A DNA stretch of 64,000 bases. Source: Echinometra lucunter (Eukaryota; Echinodermata; Echinoidea; Camarodonta; Echinometridae). The stretch is taken from assembly GCA_029962745.1 (NCBI GenBank), contig CM057157.1, positions 24,523,492 through 24,587,491 of the forward strand, written 5' to 3'. Position 1 is the stretch's first letter, and every line of letters starts with the position of its first letter. Both the position numbers and the translations under genes were made by a program. Below the pieces are notes generated by a model. It worked only from the letters and a program-made list of their open reading frames with translations. It searched no databases and was not told the DNA's origin. Below are positions 1 to 12,467 of this stretch, in pieces.

Positions 1-19
1 TATGTCTGTGTTTTAACAA

Positions 20-345
20 GATGTTCAGATGTTCAGAAGGATAAATAAACATCCGGGAATATAAAGGTTTTGAAATATAAGATTTATTATCGAGATATCT
101 GTTACTGAATTCCGCCATTTGCAAAACCAACCTGGGTGTGTTTTGTCTAACACTGCGGACTATGGGTAAAAAAAGGCCTGGTATTTTCGGTCACTTGTAT
201 ACTTTCACTTTTATGAAGCACATGATAATGTTTGAAGTGTATTTCAGGGCTTCATAATTACGCAATATTACATACACTGATAGTATGTAGGGCCATGCCG
301 CTCAGATTTGTAAAAGTTACTCGATGTCTTTAAAGCCCGGCATTC
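20..345 (+). repeat. Dispersed repeat, copy 1 (pairs with 27570-27900)
   Basis: About 325 bases match, in the same order and strand, the segment at 27570-27900. Shared blocks include GGAATATAA.GGTTTTGAA, GTCTAACACTGC, GGTAAAAA and ACATACACTGATAG.ATGTAG. Differences are scattered substitutions and small indels. Unclassified interspersed repeat with no coding content. Confidence 0.8.
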
Positions 346-926
346 AGTGACTTTTACATCTGAACATCTTTATACAACACAGACACCAAAATTCAACAAT
401 TCATTAAATCATCCCCCACAAAGTTACCAGATCTCTTTAATGTACACTTATTCCTACGAATACAGTTATTTTTTACTAGACATTATCTATGCTCGTGTTA
501 CTTTAAAATCATTAATTTGTCTTATCATACCAATCCTTACATCATGTACATCTCAGGTTAATGTGTTACCGTATCTAAAGATGGCAACTTGTTTGTGAGC
601 TCTGTCATAATTGACGATTTCAAGTGGGAAAAAATTCCCAGTAGCAGTATTCCATGTAACCGATCACCCTGAATGATTTAATGAAAGTTGACAATAGAGT
701 AGAAGTACTCAATTTATCTCTAATTTGAAGTTCCATTATATTTCACTTTTGGACATCGACTATTATGTACATAAAATGATAAAGTGAAAAGAACAAATGT
801 AAACACTGATGATGGTGGTGGTGATAAAAATAACAATAATGGTAAAATGATAATGATAATAATAATTGTATAAACAAGAAGATTAAGAACAACGACATAA
901 TGACAATAAGAAGAAAAAGTAGATAA

Positions 927-1035
927 TGAAGAAGAAGGAGGAGGAGGAAGAGAAGAAGAAGAAGAAGAAGAAGAAGAAAAGGAAGAAGAAGAAGAAGAAG
1001 AAGAAGAAGAAGAAGAAGAAGAAGAAGAAGAAGAA
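927..1035 (+). repeat. (GAA)n microsatellite
   Basis: Purine-strand GAA/GGA repeat of about 110 bases. It lies beyond the 3' tail of the SINE at 1095-1407 and produces poly-Ser and poly-Leu frames on the minus strand. Confidence 0.95.
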
Positions 1036-1094
1036 TGATAATTATAGTAATGTTGATAACTATTAATAACAATGATGATGATCATCATCATAAT

Positions 1095-1407
1095 AACATT
1101 AGTATAGCGCTTGGTATTACGTTTCTAAGCGCTTTTCAAGTAATCAATATTACCCTAGATATTTGATCCAATCTGTATTCCACATTAACTGCACCATCAC
1201 AACACCGACCAGGCGCCATTTTACAAGCGCACACATGCCAATCTGACGTTCACATCCTTCGAACTCTCCATTTAACCCCTGCAGTGGGTGGAGAGTGGCA
1301 AACGTGAATTAATGTCTAACCGAAAGACGTTAGTGTGGGGATTTGAACCTTCAACCCTTCAATTCAGAGTCCAATAAATAAACCACTACACCACGACACC
1401 TGCACCT
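1095..1407 (-). mobile_element. tRNA-derived SINE (Gln-like head)
   Basis: On the minus strand the head is GCAGGTGTCGTGGTGTAGTGG with A box TGGTGTAGTGG and B box GGTTCAAATCC. The body has ACGTCTTTCGGTTAGACATT and TTGCCACTCTCCACCC. The 3' end GAAAAGCGCTTAG...AGCGCTATAC runs into an ATTATGATGATG tail, so the trinucleotide repeats at 820-1090 start as this SINE's tail. A second copy lies at 11590-11848. Confidence 0.75.
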
Positions 1408-4400
1408 GTACAAAATTCATTAAATATCATTTTTGTTTTACTGTGCAAATAACAAACAGTAGTTTAACATGCAGGAGTAACTATATTATTTTTCTATATT
1501 CGGTAGAACTTCCTCAGTATGGAAGATTTCTTTGATATGCAGTGTCTCCCAAAAAATGTAAAGACTGTATTATGCGGAAACCTCTTGTTTAAGAGGTCTT
1601 GGTCCTACGTCCCCCCCCCCCCCCCCCCCCTTCCTCCCCACTCTTTCCCCGTCCTTCCTAGAATGGTGTATGGATCTTCGACGGGGAAAAAGAAGCAGAA
1701 AAGGGAGCATTTCGGAAAACAGAAAAGTTGCAACTTGAGTTTATTTTTAAAGCTGACAAGGACCCTCTCAGTTCATCCGAGTGAGGTCCACTTCATTTTT
1801 CGAGGATCCACTTGTCAATCTGTGGTCCTTCTTAGACTGCAGCCTCCCGGTGACTCCCCGAGCCACGCTGTCCAACCAACGTGCTCCGCATCCACGAATA
1901 TCAACTTCATCCCTGCTCCACTGCAAATTCCAAACCTCAGATTTACCTTCTTTCCTTTCCTTGTCTTTCCTTCCTTCGTTTCTTGGACGATTTTCGGTTC
2001 TTTGAATGCTGTGGAATTGGTCAACATGCGGATGTTGATTATTTCTCAACGTCCTACGGTCATGACAGTATGCGTCTTGTAATGGCGTCTTTCCGTTCCT
2101 TTGACTTGTTTTTGTAACAAATCCTACGTAACTTGTCTCTTTGTACACTACACCTCTGCCTTTTTCCTTCTTTCACTTTTATCAATTACTCATTTTCCCC
2201 CAATATCTATCTTCCCACCAGCCCCCTATGCATTAGCCAGCTTTTGTCTTTGACTACCAAAGTTATCTGAAATTGTTATTAAAAGAAAGACTGAGATCTG
2301 GTAAAGATGAAAAAGTTGTGGCCTTTCTCATTGCCATGATAGTTGTCATACCTGCTATAGGAAGCATATCATATTAATGCCCTCATATTTGAATTTTTTT
2401 GAAAGAGGAGAATTTGATAAGTTGTTCAGGCCCAGCATTCATGCCAATTTGTGTGTGGTCCCATATACTCATTTCTGTGTGTAGTGAATGTTTGTTTGTT
2501 TTTAGTATGAGTTGATATCTTATCATTTAGTTTATTCCAAAATATCGAACTATAGTTTTCATGTACTACATAATGAAATTTTTTCAGTTGCTTCTAGACG
2601 GTTTCTTTCACGATGGTATTGCTGATGGAATCATCTTTATCGTTAACATGCCATCAGTGGCGTAATAAGCAAAACCTTTTTGGGGCGGCAGAAAAAAGTA
2701 TAAGTTACAGAAAAAAGGGAAAAGAAACGGGAAAATCATGTCATTTTTGCTACATTTGTAAACCACTGGTATCGAATTAGAAATAAACCACGTTTGAATT
2801 TTATTCATAACTGCTCCCGAGCCTCCCCCCCCCCCCCCTCCAATCAGTACGACAGGGCATGTTATTGCACTCTGGCGAAAATTTGTTTGAATAGATAGGG
2901 GAGAAAAAAGCAGAGCAATATGTTTAAAAAAAGGTTGAAAAAATCAGGCAAGGAAAATGGAAATATTGAGGTTGTTTATGTTTTGAGGACATATCCCTTA
3001 GGCAATTCGGTTATTACATGTTATTTCACATAATGGGGGCTTCCTTTTTGTTGAGAATAAAAACTATTCTAAACATCATCTTATTTATCCCTTTCTAATA
3101 GCAGTTCACAATATTTTATGACACTTTTTGCAAGCCCTATTTTAAAAGTAGGAGCATTTACGCAATTAGATTTATAAAAATATATTTTGAAAGCATACTC
3201 ACTTACGTGAAGGTTTCGTTTATACATCAAGACATATTAGTCATGTCTAGTATAAATTATTAATACCAACTACTGTTATAAACTGAATTGCACCAAAAAT
3301 ATGAGCAATTGCCCTGATAATCACGTCCCAATGTTTTTTATCAAGAAGAACATCATTTATTCACACTTTAAAAAGGTGATTTTTTTTTTTTTTTTTTTTT
3401 GGTTCGTATTCTGCTGGGAATAACGAACGTTAGTATTACTCTAAACCACGATCTTAAATCACACCATTCAATAGACCGAAGACTCCCAATCCATCATGTG
3501 GCGTTTCTCCTGCTTTATCCCGCAATGCCCCCGGGACAAAATGCACTTTTAGAACCACAAATTTCAAAACAATATGTGATACGAATGATTTCTCCTATTT
3601 TTGCGTGTCGATCATACATATTACCATTGTCTTAGCTAAAGTTCGACTCATGAATGTAAGCAGAGATGGATAGAGTACAAGAAAGTGGATTAGCCACTGG
3701 GGTGCAGGGGCATGGACACCTTCCATCGAATGACAGATGTAAAAAGAGAATAAAGGGGGAAGAAAGAGATCTTTCATAAAAGAGGAATAAAAGATCGTAT
3801 CGAGAAAGCTTTATTTGTCTACTATAGGAACCCTCACAGTCATGTCCCTGGTCGCTTTCCTATTTATGTGTATTTCATCTACTAAGTGACAGTTGTAACA
3901 TACACCCCCCCCCCCCCCCCTCCCCCTGTAATGATAATGCCCCCATCGGCGTCTGGCACAATGCACCTAGTGAAGCAAAAACACATCATAATGTGTGATT
4001 ATACAATCATGCATTCCTTGAACATTATTCACTCTTTTAAATTGCAAAATGTAAATACGTTCACTTTTTTTTCCAAAATCCATATGATTTTGGAAACTTA
4101 CTTGTTAAACTGTTAAAAGGAAGGAATTGCGAGGAAACCTTGAGTGGAAGGTGAAGCGTGGGGAAATTATACTTACCAGATATTTATGAGGTTGAAACAA
4201 AATGATAACATTTTCGCTAACGCTTGCTGGTAGATGCTGAAATAAGACTAAGTATTTGATCACTTTCGAAAAATGTTTATAATGTTGTTTTGCTATTGTT
4301 AAATCTTTTGTTGTTGTTATTCTAGTTCTGGTTCTTGTTTGTGTTCTTGTCCTTGTCACCGTCGTCGTGTTGTTGTTGTTATCATGTTTATTTCTTTGTT

Positions 4401-5194
4401 TGGCGGCAGCGTTTGTTATGAAAGGAAATAGACCTTAAAATCGTCTAGACAAGTGCTGATATTGTCCACTCATTCAACAGGCCCTTGAACTTCAGAGAAG
4501 CTTAATATAAGATTTTGTTCAAACCTTCTTGTTACTGCCTAGGGTTATCAAGATTATCCTAGTGAGAAGGACACTTTGATATTTCGAAAAAAAAAAATCT
4601 TCACTTTCTTTTATTTGTCAATACTATTCGGAGTCACCCGTGTCTTGGAGGAGGAAAGCGAATCACTGTTACCCTCGGGTATGCATGGTCTGGGTAGTAT
4701 ACGCAGGCAGTGGCAGATTCGGGGAGCCCATCCGGCTACCCCCCCCCCCCCCCCCAAGTGGCATAAGTACAGTAATCAAAGTTTATGCCGTCATCCCCGC
4801 GTCTCCTTGTTTTGACGCACCCTCTTTTCTTGCTTCTTTGCTTGTTTGCCTGTGAGACTTTTTTTTGCATATATAAAGACAGTCAAAAATTATGATGAGC
4901 CCTTTTTTCAGCTTGTGAGAAAAGTTGGTGAGTATTGGGCCCCCATCTGTCAAAAATTCTTGATCCAGGCCTTTGTACATGTGCGCTGCGGTGCAGTGAG
5001 TGTGCGTAGGTGGTGATTTTCTTACATCAGGCATCTTTATTTAACGTTCCATCGGAGGGACGGAGTGTGTGGATTTTTTTCCCCTTTCTGCATACTTGCC
5101 CGCCTTTTTGAAACGGAGGAAGGGTTATATTAGCCCACAGTGAACTGGTGAACCTCTCAAAGTAGAGTAGATTTTTGCAAGGAGTGGCACACAT
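1408..5194. other. No supported gene; poly(C) elements
   Basis: Holds poly(C) runs near 1613, 2826, 3904 and 4740, with CAGTGGCGTAATAAGC at 2655 and CAGTGGCAGATTCGGGG at 4708 as likely element ends. 1660-2120 is GC-richer and open on both strands (187 and 126 codons), but neither peptide is recognisable. 4270-4430 is a degenerate GTT/CTT trinucleotide stretch. Confidence 0.6.
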
Positions 5195-5363
5195 CTGGGT
5201 CCCGTCTTTTTTATTTTTGTATTACAAAGAGTTGCGATCGATTCGGATCAATCGCAACTTTGAGACTGATCCCAATTCCTATCTCTTAAGTACACATTTG
5301 AGATCAAGTTCAAAGTTGAGATTGATTCGAATCGATCGCAGCTCTTTGTAAGGCGGGGCCCAG
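5195..5363. mobile_element. Foldback/MITE element
   Basis: Inverted arms: left CTGGGTCCCGTC, a T-rich insert, then TTACAAAGAGTTGCGATCGA; right arm, reversed, CTGGGCCCCGCC then TTACAAAGAGCTGCGATCGA. The arms pair over about 55 bases, with GATTCGGATCAATC also shared. No target duplication is evident. Confidence 0.75.
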
Positions 5364-5537
5364 GTTATCTTCAAGTAGACCTATCATTCCTATGTGTCTT
5401 TTTTTTCGTATCCAAAATTTAAAAAAAAAGATGGGGGATTATCATTTATTAGACAATATATTATCTATGTCGGATTAAAAATTTTCCCAAGTTTGTAGGA
5501 CACATAGTTACCTTCGTACTTGGCAAATGCTTACCTA

Positions 5538-5538
5538 T

Positions 5539-5596
<58 letters not shown>

Positions 5597-5609
5597 CCTC
5601 CCTCCCTCT
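5538..5609 (+). repeat. (TC)n then (CCCT)n microsatellite
   Basis: Dinucleotide TC run with one G interruption, changing to CCCT repeats at the 3' end. Confidence 0.95.
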
Positions 5610-6050
5610 AGTCATCCACTGGCTATATTCGATCCTATGAACTTTTTTTCGACAGGCAATTGTTCTGCCAATATCGCTGACTTTCTTTTTGTCGGGGAGA
5701 ATGATTGATTACTTGACCCAAACATTTTGCCAGACTATGGAATACTTTGCCTGACTAATGTAATATATATTACATTTTTTTAACAAATGCCTTTTTCATA
5801 AGGTGAATTGTACTTAATTACCTGATAACTGCTTGTGTTCACCACGCTTTCTTTATTCTTGTGTACTGTATTGTACTTAGAAACAACATTAAACACTTAA
5901 TTCAACATTAAATGATGCAATTGCCAACCTTTCTTGTAATTTATCTTATCCTCATCTTTATTCCGATTTTCTTCATGTGATAACTATGAATAGTGTATAT
6001 GACGATGTTCTTATAGTACTGTCATTATGTCTTCGGCGTCCCTTACACTC

Positions 6051-6100
6051 AGTGTGACCAGATTTCGGATTCTGAAATACGGGACTCTGTTTGGCATCGA
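6051..6100 (+). repeat. GTGACCAGA-ended fragment, left partner
   Basis: GTGTGACCAGATTTCGGATT followed by CTGAAATACGGGAC. It is the inverse of the end at 7946-8047, which shares GTGACCAGA, CGGATT and CGGGAC. They may be the two ends of one 2-kb element or two separate fragments. Confidence 0.45.
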
Positions 6101-7945
6101 CGTCAGAGCCGGGCCAGAGGGCAAGGCACAATAGAGTAATCGCGAGCGAGCGTAGCGAGAGAGCAATATTTATGAGAATCGGCTTCATTAGTGTCTCCAG
6201 TAAAAGTTGACACTAGCCATCACTACTTACACAGCGGAATCCCTCCTCCTTATTAAGAAAGGATGATTAGATTAGAGGAAAGTTAGATTGTTGTATTGAT
6301 TTGTATTTCTGCGTCTCTTCCAACGGATAAGAACGTGTTTTATCTACCATGTCTATATTCTTGTCCGGGATTCTTGTGGTGATTCTAAATCCTGTATTTT
6401 CAAAAGAATGAGGAAGTGTTCGTTGGTTGATTGATGTTGAATTAATTTTGTAAGAATGAGAAACCTACTCACATCGGATTTGTACTTACATGTAGTAAAG
6501 CTTAGGTGTTATTTGTAATGTACGCAACTACATGGAGTTGGTAAGGGGTGGTATTTTCAACATATTTCTCAAAGGTGGGTTGATAGACAGAAAATATGCC
6601 TACTCTCACACACTTTATAGCTTAACTCTATATCAGACTTTTAACGGGTTTAGGCCTTCATCGACGAAAGAGCAAGATGGTTCACCATTCCTAGCTGATT
6701 TTTATACCTCTGTCATTCAATAGGCGGCCTCCTCTTTAACTGATTGAAAAGGCATTTATCAAAAACCATATTGCAGCTCGAAAGCTGAATTGCAAGAAAT
6801 GTACATACATTTTTTAGTATAAAGTAAAATACAATTTTGGAATACATTTTGACTTTGAATCATGATAATTTGCACCAAAAAAAAACAGTAGCAAAACAAA
6901 GATAGCGATTTAAAATATACATTTTTAAATAGAATGGAGGAACTGCAACCGAGAGGGAGAGAAATATAGTGAGCAGGAAGGAGAGGGCAGATATGGGAGG
7001 AAGACAAAGATATGGGTGTGAGGAGACAATGAAATCAGTCAGGATGGAGAAGGGTGAGAGGGGATGAAGATGGGTAGGAAATACGATAGAGAGATGATGA
7101 AAGGAAATATCAGAAAAATGCAAGAGAGGGGAGAGAAAGGAAGAACATGCCGTAGAAAGGAATGGTATTGTGTTATGCACAATAAAAAAGTTATTTATAA
7201 ACTCGGGTCAAACAGAGGATAATTCGAATGTAATGATCATGATCATTAATTTTAATTACTAGAGTGAAAGAGGAAGAGATTTGAGGGGAAAAGAAGGTTT
7301 AGAGATAGGTAAGGAATTAAGATTTTAAGAATACAAAGGAAATGAAACAGACGAGGGGGAGGACTCAAGGGAGCGGAAAGGAAGAAACCTGAAAATTGTA
7401 ACGGGGACTGTAAATGAATATAAAACATTTCTCATGTACATAAACACATCAAGCGCATGTCGAAAATCAATACTTTCATGAAACGTAGGTCTGCAAATTA
7501 TTAAACGGATCACGAAAATTTGAAAATTAAGATTGATTATGATATTTGTAATTGCGATTTAAAAGAAAAAAGGAAATACCGTGAAAAGAGGTACCATAAA
7601 GAGGTACTCTTTAGAAAAAGGTACTCCAAGTGATGTTGGAATTAGGTGGTTTTCGGATATGTTTCGTCTTCACCTTTATGAAAAAATTCTTATTAAAAGA
7701 TCGTTAAAATTGTTCTCATAATTTGCGCTGAAGATGACAAGCCATTCAGTGGAGCATATAGGGATCTCATCCAAGCTCATGGCTCAAGCCTGGGTAATGA
7801 ACATTCTACTTCAAAACTTAACAAGCAAGCGAAGCGAGCGAGCCGCTTTATGAAATCTATCTGCTTTCGCACGCTTCATCAATTGGATGCAGTACATTAT
7901 TTCTCTACTTTTGGCTAAATATTCCATTGTTTCGACCGTGTGTTT

Positions 7946-8047
7946 GAAATACGGGACAAAACAGCGTCCCGGGGAGGGTCGTACGGGACGTGGGACAAAT
8001 GGTTCAAACGGGACTGTCCCTTAAAATCCGAGACGTCTGGTCACTCT
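7946..8047 (-). repeat. GTGACCAGA-ended fragment, right partner
   Basis: On the minus strand: GTGACCAGACGTCTCGGATT, then AAGGGACAGTCCCG, GTCCCACGTCCCGTACGACC and TTTGTCCCGTATTTCAAACA. It is rich in GTCCCG/CGGGAC palindromes, typical of old MITE ends. Confidence 0.5.
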
Positions 8048-11000
8048 GCTTGCACTGGCTCCGCTTTCAGAGTGTTCTCCTTCTTTGTACCATTTACTGC
8101 ATTTATGTGCATTACAAACACATCGTTGTTGTTTTAGAAGGAAATTTCATTTCACTTTATAATCATTCTTAAGTCTATAGTCATGATAGTTGGAAGATAG
8201 TCACAGGAAAGCACACATTATTACGCATTTCAAAACAGCTGCCCTCAAGAGTTGGGGGTTCCCTCGGATAAGCTGAGCTGCTATGCCCCCTTCTTAGGCC
8301 AAGCTCTGGACACGCTACTGATGTGAATGCCCTAGACAAGTGACTAGAGCGGAAGTATCCGTATTCAGTGGCCTTTTAATGTAGTTAAGTTGCTTTTGTA
8401 GTGATGGGAACCTTTATACGACGAAGCTGCAGATTTTAAGACCAACCTTAAGTAAGGCGTGCAATTAAAGTTGTTTGCAGAAACACGAAGAAGGTGAAAC
8501 AAGAACGGACTGTAATGCTCGAGGTTTTATCTCGTCTATCGTGATTACTTTGATGGTGGTATTCAAATAAGCCCTACAGACATTTTGCACATGTGATCAG
8601 ACTGCTGAGCAAGTGATGATGCGTAATCAGGTAATCTGAAGATGTTGGAGTTTTTCAGAAGATTCAGAAAATGTAAGGCGTACATAGCTCCTAGAATAAG
8701 ACGGCGTTCGGACCCGTTACCTGCCCCCCCCCCCCCCCAGATGCTTGCCAAATACCATGTTTACGTCCCCATTATACTTGAAACGTATATGTAGGTACCC
8801 ATTGAACACCTGGGTGGAGACAAACAATGTAGATGAAACGCCTCGCTTTAAAAACATCAGTGCTGTACTGGGGATAGAATCAACGACTTTTACGCCTTTA
8901 GTCAAATGTCTAACGCGCCTGAATTCGACATAGGGGCAACTTTCCATTTAGTCATAAATTGTGATACATCAAAAGTCATTTTACGTATGCAATGCTCATG
9001 TTGAACACAAGGTTAGAGTTTCGCAATGACTTTCCCAGATTGCAGTCGTCTGAACATTGTGCTTATCGCTCTTCGCACGTCACTCAAATCTGCATTTATT
9101 TCGGAAACATTCTCAGATATATTTGTAGAGCACCAACAAAGAAAATACTGTGGTATACTAATCATACTAAAGTCGAGATCGTTATCCTCCCGTGCAAATG
9201 CTCACACTGTGTAGTTAACCGGCTGGTTAATGTCAAATATCTCGTCACATGACTAGGGAGTGAACCGTTTTCTCATGATTTAGCGATATATATTTCTTTA
9301 TTACTATCATTTTCATAAGCACGTCATTGTGATAAAACTTTTAATCTTACATCTTTTTGAAGACGGAATCGGGATGATAATCATTTTGCTCATAATACAT
9401 GTAGTGTGCAATCACCTCATCAGAACGGTAAATGATATGCGTGCTAGTAATCGTGAATGTGATTAGTTACGAGGGGAGGGGTTCCTAATTTGTGTTAGAA
9501 AAAAAAAGAATATATAAAATCGGCTATATTATGGATGAATCATCAATCTTATTAAAGAAATGAAGATCTTTTGTTTGTTTGGTTTTTTTTTTTTTTTGCT
9601 ATTTGAAATGGCAAAAACAAAATATCGACTGGTTGTTCTACACTTATTTTCAGACACAAAAGCAATGTATTTGGTATGGAGGGACATGTTCAGAGACACT
9701 GAAATTTTTCTTAAAAGTGTGCGGCCAATACATTTAGAAATTTGTGCATGGTCCCTGTGAAAGGGCTTTATTGAAAATTCTTTAAAAACTGTAAAGGGGG
9801 ATGTTTATGCAGTCAGAGGACCGAATTTGAAAACTCTCCTATTTGCTCATTTCTTCCATTAATGTCTGTCTTGTATGTATTTCCGTTTTCTTGGAATATA
9901 ACGTATTAAAAAGGGGGAGAATTAATAGGTAATACGTTTGTAAACAGCTACATACCAAATGCTTCCGTCTCTACATTGACCTGACAAAGGTGGCGATGAA
10001 TATACATATATTCTTTTCTTTTTTGTCACTGTGAACACATATTTCACTTAAATTCATTCAACATCCTGTGAATAATAGGCCAAATATAACGAGAGCAAGA
10101 GGGTCCTTGAAGTTTTTTCTTCTTCTTAGCGTGGTGTTATGTACGCCCTTGACATTTCTCTCCGCAAGTGTTTTACCAAAGCGGGCAAAGAGGCTGAGAG
10201 AGAGAACAAGACGATGAGTTTACATATTATGTATTCCCGTTTAAACAGTCACTCATAACCACTGCTTCGGTTGCTGTTATCATTTTTGTTTATCTACGAA
10301 GAAAGCTGATTCTGTTCATTGTTATTGTTGTTTAGTTCTTTGTTTTCATATTTGTTGTTGCCATGGAGATTCCGACTGTAGTGCGAGAGAGTTCGTTTTG
10401 GGTTTTCTTCACATGTAGTAAGGTGGATTATAGGAGTGTAAGAAAGAATAGCAGAAATGGAAACTGCAGGTTATTTATGCCTGCTGTACAAGGTCAACAG
10501 TAATAATATGATGATACTGTCTGCATGACAGATACGGTATCTTTCATGAGAATAATAGAGACTATCACTGCTGCATAATTAGCAGTAAAAATGAAGTAAT
10601 ACTAGTATGACCCATACCATTTATAACCAGCTACAGTGCCCTCCCTTAAAAACGCCCTTCTTAAAGGATGAAGCAGTGCCTCACTTGACTGAAGAAATTG
10701 ACTTTCCCTTTACACTGCATGCATTACAAACCCATGTTTTACAGAATAGTTGTGTTCAGATAACGCTATTTGGCAGAAATGGTTTAGATAACGCTATTTA
10801 CTGAGATTCGTCAAGTTTAGATCCCAGAAAATGCGATTTTGTGGGGGTGGGGGCGTCACCATATATTCAGTACTGTACTTGAAAATGCACCGTTTGAGAA
10901 TACAAACTACTTTTCAAGGCTTAGTTCTGTGATTTTAGTTTTGGATATATATTTATTTTGCCATATTCTCTGTTTCCATTCCCTTAGCAAAGAATAATAT

Positions 11001-11589
11001 AAATCTTATCCGGATTTGACAAAAACAACGATGCGATGTAGATACTGCTTGCATCGGTACATTGGCAGTGTTTGTGATCGCAGGCAAAAATAAATCATGT
11101 TTCCTCTTCTAAGAACTTGTATTTGACCTTTCCAGTCAATGCATGCACATACAACACAGGTGAGATATATATATTGCTTTAACACACTCAACATGATTGT
11201 TGGCTCGAATTTTCAAAATGATTTTCCGAGGAATGTGAAATTTGATTGGAAATGTGATGTTGTAGCCTAAATGTTGTTTGGATGGTAAATTGGTAAAGTG
11301 CTGACCCAATTATTGTATGGCGTAGTAAGGGGAAAGCTTTGCATGATCTTGAGATGGGACATTTGTGAGTGTGGAAACGTACGATTCCCTAACATGTTCA
11401 TGATGTCAAACACATACAAAGCCAGTGAGAATAGGGGACCATATCCTCTCCCCCCTTGTTCTTCCGCCAAAAAAAAGGTCACACACAAAATTTAGGGTCT
11501 AAACCCTACCCGAACCCTATTGTCTGAAATCATTGTTTGTCATCCCCCTCCCTGCTTATGTATCCCCCCCCCCCCTCCCCTATAGTGGG

Positions 11590-11848
11590 TTCTCGTATAG
11601 CGCTCATGTCTGTCAGACTTGACACTCCTGGCGCTCATACCCCGGTTTTAGCATGGCTGCTATTAGTATCATGGCACTCTAGCAGGGAATTTCTTCTTAC
11701 CGGGTACTATTTCACTACACCTGGGTCGAGAGTGGCAATTGTAGATTAATGTCTTACCCAAAGACATAAGTGTCACTGTGGCGCTCGATCCACAAACCAT
11801 GTGACCTACAGTCCGGTGACTTATCCACTAGACATGACCTGCACCTAT
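11590..11848 (-). mobile_element. tRNA-derived SINE, same family as the 1.1-1.4 kb copy
   Basis: The minus strand starts GGTGCAGGTCATGTCTAGTG with a degraded B box (TGGATCGAGC). It shares the body blocks TATGTCTTTGGGTAAGACAT and TTGCCACTCTCGACCC with the copy at 1095-1407. It adds a CACCCGGT-like block (TAGTACCCGGTAAG) and ends near GAGCGCTATACGAG. A foldback element starts about 30 bases beyond its head. Confidence 0.7.
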
Positions 11849-11875
11849 TCCACCTACGCATTTAAGGAACATTAG

Positions 11876-12178
11876 GGGTGTTTCACAAAGACTAAGATTG
11901 ACTAAAATCGCACTTAACTATGGCTGGCCATTCATGCCATTGTTTTCTTTCACCATGGATCTCTCAAAGGATTTGCAAATGATGGTCACAAATCTGCAGA
12001 ACTGACAGTTTTTTTATAGTTCATTGATGAAAAAAACGAAAAATGTAAATTCTTGAAATTTGTGACAATGATTTGCGCATCCCTTGAGAGACCGATGGTG
12101 AAAGCAAACAGTGGCATAAATGGCCTGCCATACTGTTAAGAGCGATTTGAGTCAATCTTAGTCTTTGTGAAACATCCA
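11876..12178. mobile_element. Foldback/MITE element, GGTGTTTCACAAAG ends
   Basis: Long inverted arms of roughly 130 bases: GGTGTTTCACAAAGACTAAG on the left and GGATGTTTCACAAAGACTAA on the reversed right side. Both then run through CTGGCCAT/CAGGCCAT and CTTTCACCATSG. A related element is at 62152-62364. The right arm is partly duplicated in the tandem repeat that follows. Confidence 0.8.
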
Positions 12179-12467
12179 CCGGGCTACAGTCATGACAATA
12201 GTGCCCAAGAATATCGGCCAAATAGTACGTAAACAAAAGGAGGAAATAGACGTAAACAAATAAATGAAATTACACCTTTCAAACAAAGCAAACAGTGGCA
12301 TAAGTGGCCTGCCATACTGTTAAGAGCGATTTGAGTCAATCTTAGTCTTTGTGAAACACCCACCGGGCTACAGTCATGACAATAGTGCCCAAGAATATCG
12401 GCCAAATAGTACATGAACAAAAGGAGGAAATAGACGTAAACAAATAAATGAAATTACACCTTTCAAC
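12101..12467 (+). repeat. Tandem duplication, two copies of about 184 bp
   Basis: 12101-12284 and 12285-12467 are nearly identical by eye, starting AAAGCAAACAGTGGCATAA and containing CGGGCTACAGTCATGACAAT. The unit takes in the last 78 bases of the adjacent foldback element, so the duplication is younger than the insertion. Two short frames over it are repeat artefacts. Confidence 0.9.

Larger units (their letters stand above)
5610..11589. other. No supported gene
   Basis: AT-rich text with purine-rich 6940-7400, the GTGACCAGA fragments, GAGCGAGCG motifs near 6144 and 7830, and one poly(C) run near 8725. GCTACTGATG at 8314-8325 is an inverted CAGTAGCGT-like element end. No exon-like segment was seen. 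Confidence 0.55.

Noticed and set aside
720..1091. Poly-Ser and poly-Leu frames on the minus strand
   Set aside because: Translation of the (GAA)n microsatellite; no real coding signal.
1519..2148. 187-codon plus-strand and 126-codon minus-strand overlapping frames
   Set aside because: Both open over GC-richer text with a poly(C) run inside the first; low-complexity or unrecognisable peptides and no splice or promoter evidence for either.
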